In this document: positions 60,181 through 64,000 of the stretch, in pieces
How the letters are laid out: every line of letters begins with the position of its first letter
Position numbering within the stretch: position 1 is the stretch's first letter
NCBI RefSeq assembly: GCF_905220415.1
Contig: NC_059556.1
Location: forward strand, 12,501 to 76,500
Reading direction: 5' to 3'
From: Colias croceus
Taxonomy: Eukaryota; Arthropoda; Insecta; Lepidoptera; Pieridae
Length of the DNA stretch: 64,000 nt
Program-made: the position numbers and the translations under genes
Notes under the pieces: model-generated
The model's input: the letters and a program-made list of their open reading frames with translations, nothing else
Told to the model about the DNA's origin: nothing
Databases searched by the model: none

Positions 60181-61118
60181 CATTTGTTTGACCTAAATGT
60201 AACATTTTAATTATTTTATCAGATTGATATCAGAATCAGGGCAAAGGCGAACGCTATACGTCAATAAATATTATGATAATTATCTTGATATTTACTGATG
60301 ATTCAAGAGGTAGGTTGTTATTTGTAGGATGCATACTACTTGAGAATTATCACCGTCACTGTATGACGAAAGGTTCGTCCAAATATCTATCTTTTTAGGG
60401 TTCCGTATTTTTAGTTTCACAACGTTTTCTATAAGTTTCCATTGAATTACGATCGACTTCTTCAACTTCCATAAAACTCAGGAGATTTTTGCTAGCCCTA
60501 ATTTCATATCTCCATGTCAATGTCATGCAAGTGCATATAAATGGAACAGAGCAACATACGACTTATGATTTGATATATAAAACGGAGTCAAGAAGTGTTT
60601 GAGCATTTCAAAATTTGAACCGTTACGGAGTCGAGTTCGTCTAGTCTAGGTGGATTTAGCAATGTATGGAACATTAACTAATTATAATATGTTTGTGTAC
60701 GGAGCCAACAAATACTGTAGTGTTTACGAAAAATTAATCTACGTTACTTAATATACAGTTTCGTTATGTCGGATCAAATAAAGCTGTAATTTTGATAATA
60801 TAAATGGATCTGATCAACATACGACTTTGGATTTGGTATATAAAACGGAGCCAACAAGTGTTTATGGGTTTCTGAATTTCGGCCGTTACGGAGTCGATTC
60901 AGTTCGAGATCTTAGCAATAAAAATGTTGAGTATATCAATTTCTCCATGAATATGATTGGCAACGTCGCTTAAATATTTACGCCGTTGCCACTCCGGGCA
61001 AGATCTATGCAACCGGAGTCGAGTAATATGGGGGAAAAGGTGGAGTCGGCAATGCACGGCAGTCGGGCTGGATCAACTTAGTGCCCAAGTTGGTATTTAT
61101 ATATATATATATATATAT

Positions 61119-61383
61119 TTAATTAAATATTGTAATAAATACTTGATTATAATTATACTTACTTAGTGAATAGATAATATTACACATTGACTTAAAGTAG
61201 CAGAGAGGTTATTGGATAAATACTTAAATAATCTATAAACAAATAAGAACAATATTGGGGATGCAATATTTTATAAAAAAATAAATAAAAATAAAATAAA
61301 AAAATATATATAAATAAACAAACAATTAAATAAATATTTATATAAATATTTATATAAATATTGGGGATGCTAATTTTTTCTTG
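61119..61383. other. AT-rich junction and 3' end of the CR1/Jockey-like element
   Basis: It holds two copies of AATATTGGGGATGC (about 61252 and 61362) and TAAA/ATAAA-rich simple sequence, probably the 3' UTR and tail of the minus-strand element to the right. No genes. Confidence 0.5.
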
Positions 61384-64000
61384 TTAACGTTTTTGTAAAT
61401 CGAGAAGATATGACTTTAACTTTTTTTTGAAAGACGATAAGCTTTGTTGTGAACGAATAGGCGGCGGTAGGTCGTTCCAACATTTTGATGCTCGATACCT
61501 AAAACACCCCCTAAATGTAGATGTTCTATGCAGGGGAATTTCCAACAAAGAATTTGCGTGTCTAGTCTCGTAGGTTGTATTATTATCCGCCAACCATTTC
61601 AATTTATTGTACAAATATACAGGTACTCTATATTTTAATAAATTAAAGAGAAGCGTAGCCAGGTGTAAGTGGGTACGATATTCCATTTTAAGTGAGTTGT
61701 GTTTGATCAAGTACGGTGTAACATGATCACGATAGGGAATATTGTAGCAATAGCGGGCACACGCATTTTGCACCCGTTGCACTATTTTTTTCGTTGATTC
61801 AAGCAACCTAGGCCCTACAACCACATCCGCGTAATTAAATTTCGACAAGATAAGCGACTCACAAAGCAATTTCCTGACATTTACACTCAAGGACTGTCTA
61901 ATCCGGTAAAGCAGTTTCAGTCGGTAAAAACAGTTTTTTGAAATATTTAAAATGTGCTTGTGAAATCGCAAGCCTTCATCAAACACTACACCAAGATTAC
62001 GCGCTTCAGTCACTCTTTCTATTGGTTCTCCGTTTAGAAATATGGTAGGTTGTTGAGCCAATATTGAATTGATTTGATGAGTTGTGCCTATGATCATATA
62101 TTTGGTTTTGCTAGAATTGAGAGAAAGACAATTAGATTCTGACCAAACCGATATACGACTCAAATCATCATGTAGCCTTTCCAGAGCATTGTCCATCTCA
62201 CTCGCCTTGAACGAGAGGTATAATTGGATGTCGTCCGCATACATATGATATTTGCAATGCCTTATGCATTGCGTTACATCGGCTGTATACAAAATAAACA
62301 AAAGAGGACCAAGAATAGAACCTTGCGGTACTCCTCTGGAAACTTCCGCCCATGCAGACGAACATGCACTTTGACTACTGTCCGCTTTTAACTCGACCAT
62401 TTGTGAGCGGTAAGAAAGATAACTTTTAAACCACTGTAAAGAGTTATCATCAAAGCCGTAGTATGAAAGCTTGCAGAGAAGCAATTCAATATTGATACAA
62501 TCGAAGGCTCTGGAGTAGTCTAAGAGGATTAACAGACTCCCCTCTCCTCGATCCTGTGCCTCAAGCATATTGTCAACCACATCCAACAGAGCTGTTATGG
62601 TACTATTTTGCTTCCTAAATCCCGATTGCCTAGTTGGCAACATATCATTTAAATCTAAGTAGCGCCTGACTTGCTCACATACAACTTTCTCGAGAATCTT
62701 CGATAGACATGGCAAAATACTAATTGGTCTTAGATCTTTAAGACAATTTGGATTGTTAGTTTTGGGCAATGGTTTAATGAGCGCTTTACGCCAGGTGGAA
62801 GGGAAGGTGGAAGTCTTAAGTGATGTGTTTATGATATTCGTAATTGTTTCAAGAGTAAAGGGCAAGGATAATTTTAACATATCTAGTGAGATTCCGTCGT
62901 AACCAATAGCATTAGAATGCAATGATCTGAAATGCTTAAACACCTCGTCTTTAGAGACAGCCGCAAAAGAAAACACTGAAGTCCCTTTTTTGTTATTTAA
63001 AAAGAAATCTAAGTCCTCTTTAGACGCGCATGATCTACCAGGAATATCTAAAAAATGACGATTTATATCATCCGGCTTTCTAAGATGCTCCGGCAACGCA
63101 TTGTCAGTACTTTTACTGATATTAACATTTTTTTTAACATTATTCCAGAGTAGACGCGGGTTATTTAAATTCGTGTTTACAAACGTTTCAAAATAACATG
63201 TTTTTTCACGCTCAATCGCATTCGCAACCTCTTTCTTTAACTCCATATAATATAATTTATGACTATCATGTTTAGAATACTTTGCCCTAGTATATGCATC
63301 ATTCCTACGTCTCATCAATAACCTGATATTGTATGTGATCCAAGGATAGTTCTGATTTTTTACAAGAAAGTGCTTAATGGGAGCTAGACAGTCATAAATT
63401 GATAAAATGGTTGCATTAAAATCCGAAACAAAATTATTAATATCCTGGTGGTCTATTATAGCATCCCAGTTAATGCTTGACATAGCGGTTTCGAATAGGT
63501 CCATGTTCATATCTTTAATTGGTCTGTATTGTATTTTTAGAGGGATACACTTATCTTTAACTATGTAAAATTCGCACGAAACAAACGCATGGTGACTTAA
63601 ATCATTTATATGGTTTACTGATATCCGTTGCACATTTACATCCGTACATATAAGGTCAATAATAGTTTCACTATGATCTGTGAAATGAGTGGGTTCATTT
63701 ATAATTTGCGTTAAGCTCGTCATTGTTAAAAATTCTAGCAATTTGCGATAACCCATGGTACTCTTGTCTGCAAAATTAATATTAAAATCTCCCATAACTA
63801 TAGTATTATCAGCCCATGAAAAACTAGCGACCGATTCATAAATTGCGTTAACGAAAGTATCGACATTCAACCATGGCGGGCGGTAAGCTGTGCCGATTAC
63901 TAGTTTTTTACACCGAATGTTTAAAGTTATCCACATTTGCTCAACATTTAAACAACATGGATGTTTTAAAACTTTCACATTCAAACTATTTCTAACATAA
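61384..64000 (-). CDS. CR1/Jockey-like ORF2 (endonuclease and RT), cut by the window end
   Basis: The frame is open to the window edge and reads YVRNSLNVKV at its start, so the first part of the endonuclease lies outside. At least 870 residues are visible. The endonuclease remainder has TAYRPPWLNVD, MGDFNINFADKS and LSHHAFVSCEF. RT has LRPISILPCLSKILEKV, ILLDYSRAFDCIN, SRGVPQGSILGPLLF and MYADDIQLYLSFK. The C-terminus has the usual FRYRASKCWNDLPPPIR. No internal stops and catalytic YADD intact, so it may be recently active. Confidence 0.92.
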   Translation of the reverse strand, partial: YVRNSLNVKVLKHPCCLNVEQMWITLNIRCKKLVIGTAYRPPWLNVDTFVNAIYESVASFSWADNTIVMGDFNINFADKSTMGYRKLLEFLTMTSLTQIINEPTHFTDHSETIIDLICTDVNVQRISVNHINDLSHHAFVSCEFYIVKDKCIPLKIQYRPIKDMNMDLFETAMSSINWDAIIDHQDINNFVSDFNATILSIYDCLAPIKHFLVKNQNYPWITYNIRLLMRRRNDAYTRAKYSKHDSHKLYYMELKKEVANAIEREKTCYFETFVNTNLNNPRLLWNNVKKNVNISKSTDNALPEHLRKPDDINRHFLDIPGRSCASKEDLDFFLNNKKGTSVFSFAAVSKDEVFKHFRSLHSNAIGYDGISLDMLKLSLPFTLETITNIINTSLKTSTFPSTWRKALIKPLPKTNNPNCLKDLRPISILPCLSKILEKVVCEQVRRYLDLNDMLPTRQSGFRKQNSTITALLDVVDNMLEAQDRGEGSLLILLDYSRAFDCINIELLLCKLSYYGFDDNSLQWFKSYLSYRSQMVELKADSSQSACSSAWAEVSRGVPQGSILGPLLFILYTADVTQCIRHCKYHMYADDIQLYLSFKASEMDNALERLHDDLSRISVWSESNCLSLNSSKTKYMIIGTTHQINSILAQQPTIFLNGEPIERVTEARNLGVVFDEGLRFHKHILNISKNCFYRLKLLYRIRQSLSVNVRKLLCESLILSKFNYADVVVGPRLLESTKKIVQRVQNACARYCYNIPYRDHVTPYLIKHNSLKMEYRTHLHLATLLFNLLKYRVPVYLYNKLKWLADNNTTYETRHANSLLEIPLHRTSTFRGCFRYRASKCWNDLPPPIRSQQSLSSFKKKLKSYLLDLQKR

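Larger units (their letters stand above)
57038..61118. mobile_element. (TA)n-bounded unit with inverted-complementary ends, right copy
   Basis: (TA)n lies at 57038-57061 and 61097-61118. Inside, GGGCACTATGTTGATC (57074-57089) faces GATCAACTTAGTGCCC (61071-61086), exactly as in the left copy. The interior, read on the minus strand, is ordered like a Jockey-type element: leader (61097-60180), ORF1 relic, RT relic, 3' region. Insertions of its own: a SINE-like repeat (58861-58996) and a long-TIR MITE (59484-60055). TATATAAAACGGAG occurs twice on the + strand in a tandem repeat near 60575 and 60838. Confidence 0.7.

Overview
The window looks like the left end of a chromosome of a lepidopteran insect (moth or butterfly). 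Four long tracts of the insect telomere repeat read CCTAA on the + strand, which places the chromosome tip to the left. Several dispersed repeats further right are ones I know from Lepidoptera. The species cannot be named from the sequence alone.

1-30.3 kb: a telomeric retrotransposon array. Four TRAS-like elements (R1-type non-LTR retrotransposons) lie on the + strand. Copies a, b and c each end in poly(A) followed by CCTAACC. TRAS-a (1-6752) has an intact ORF1, but its ORF2 carries an inserted in-frame TAA. TRAS-b (7253-11595) is 5'-truncated with an intact ORF2. TRAS-c (12443-22090) has both ORFs intact, and its 5' UTR is interrupted by a 2.3-kb TIR transposon. TRAS-d (28648-30325) is a truncated, frameshifted remnant. 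Between c and d lies a complete SART-like element (22248-28535) on the opposite strand, so its tail meets TTAGG. The two families thus share one target in opposite orientations. SART ORF1 and ORF2 meet in a TAGTAATG stop/start junction.

30.3-43.5 kb: nested non-telomeric repeats. A (TA)n-bounded unit with inverted-complementary ends and Jockey-like relics (30.5-33.97 kb) is followed by a Jockey/CR1-like element. That element's RT is split by an intact RTE-like element (34962-39483) with a 14-bp target-site duplication. A TRAS tail plus decayed CCTAA repeats at 43350-43523 is a second, internal telomere relic.

43.98-52.95 kb: one host gene on the minus strand. I resolved eight exons with fully compatible splice phases (1,405 residues plus stop, N-terminus missing). 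Its product is not recognised. At least three inverted-repeat elements sit in its introns.

53-64 kb: introns or intergenic DNA with lepidopteran repeats, a possible + strand exon (54020-54358), an 11-bp minisatellite, a second copy of the (TA)n-bounded unit (57.04-61.12 kb), and the 3' part of a CR1/Jockey-like element running off the window end.

All clade names come from motif recognition, not database search. Lengths of telomere and homopolymer tracts depend on assembly quality.
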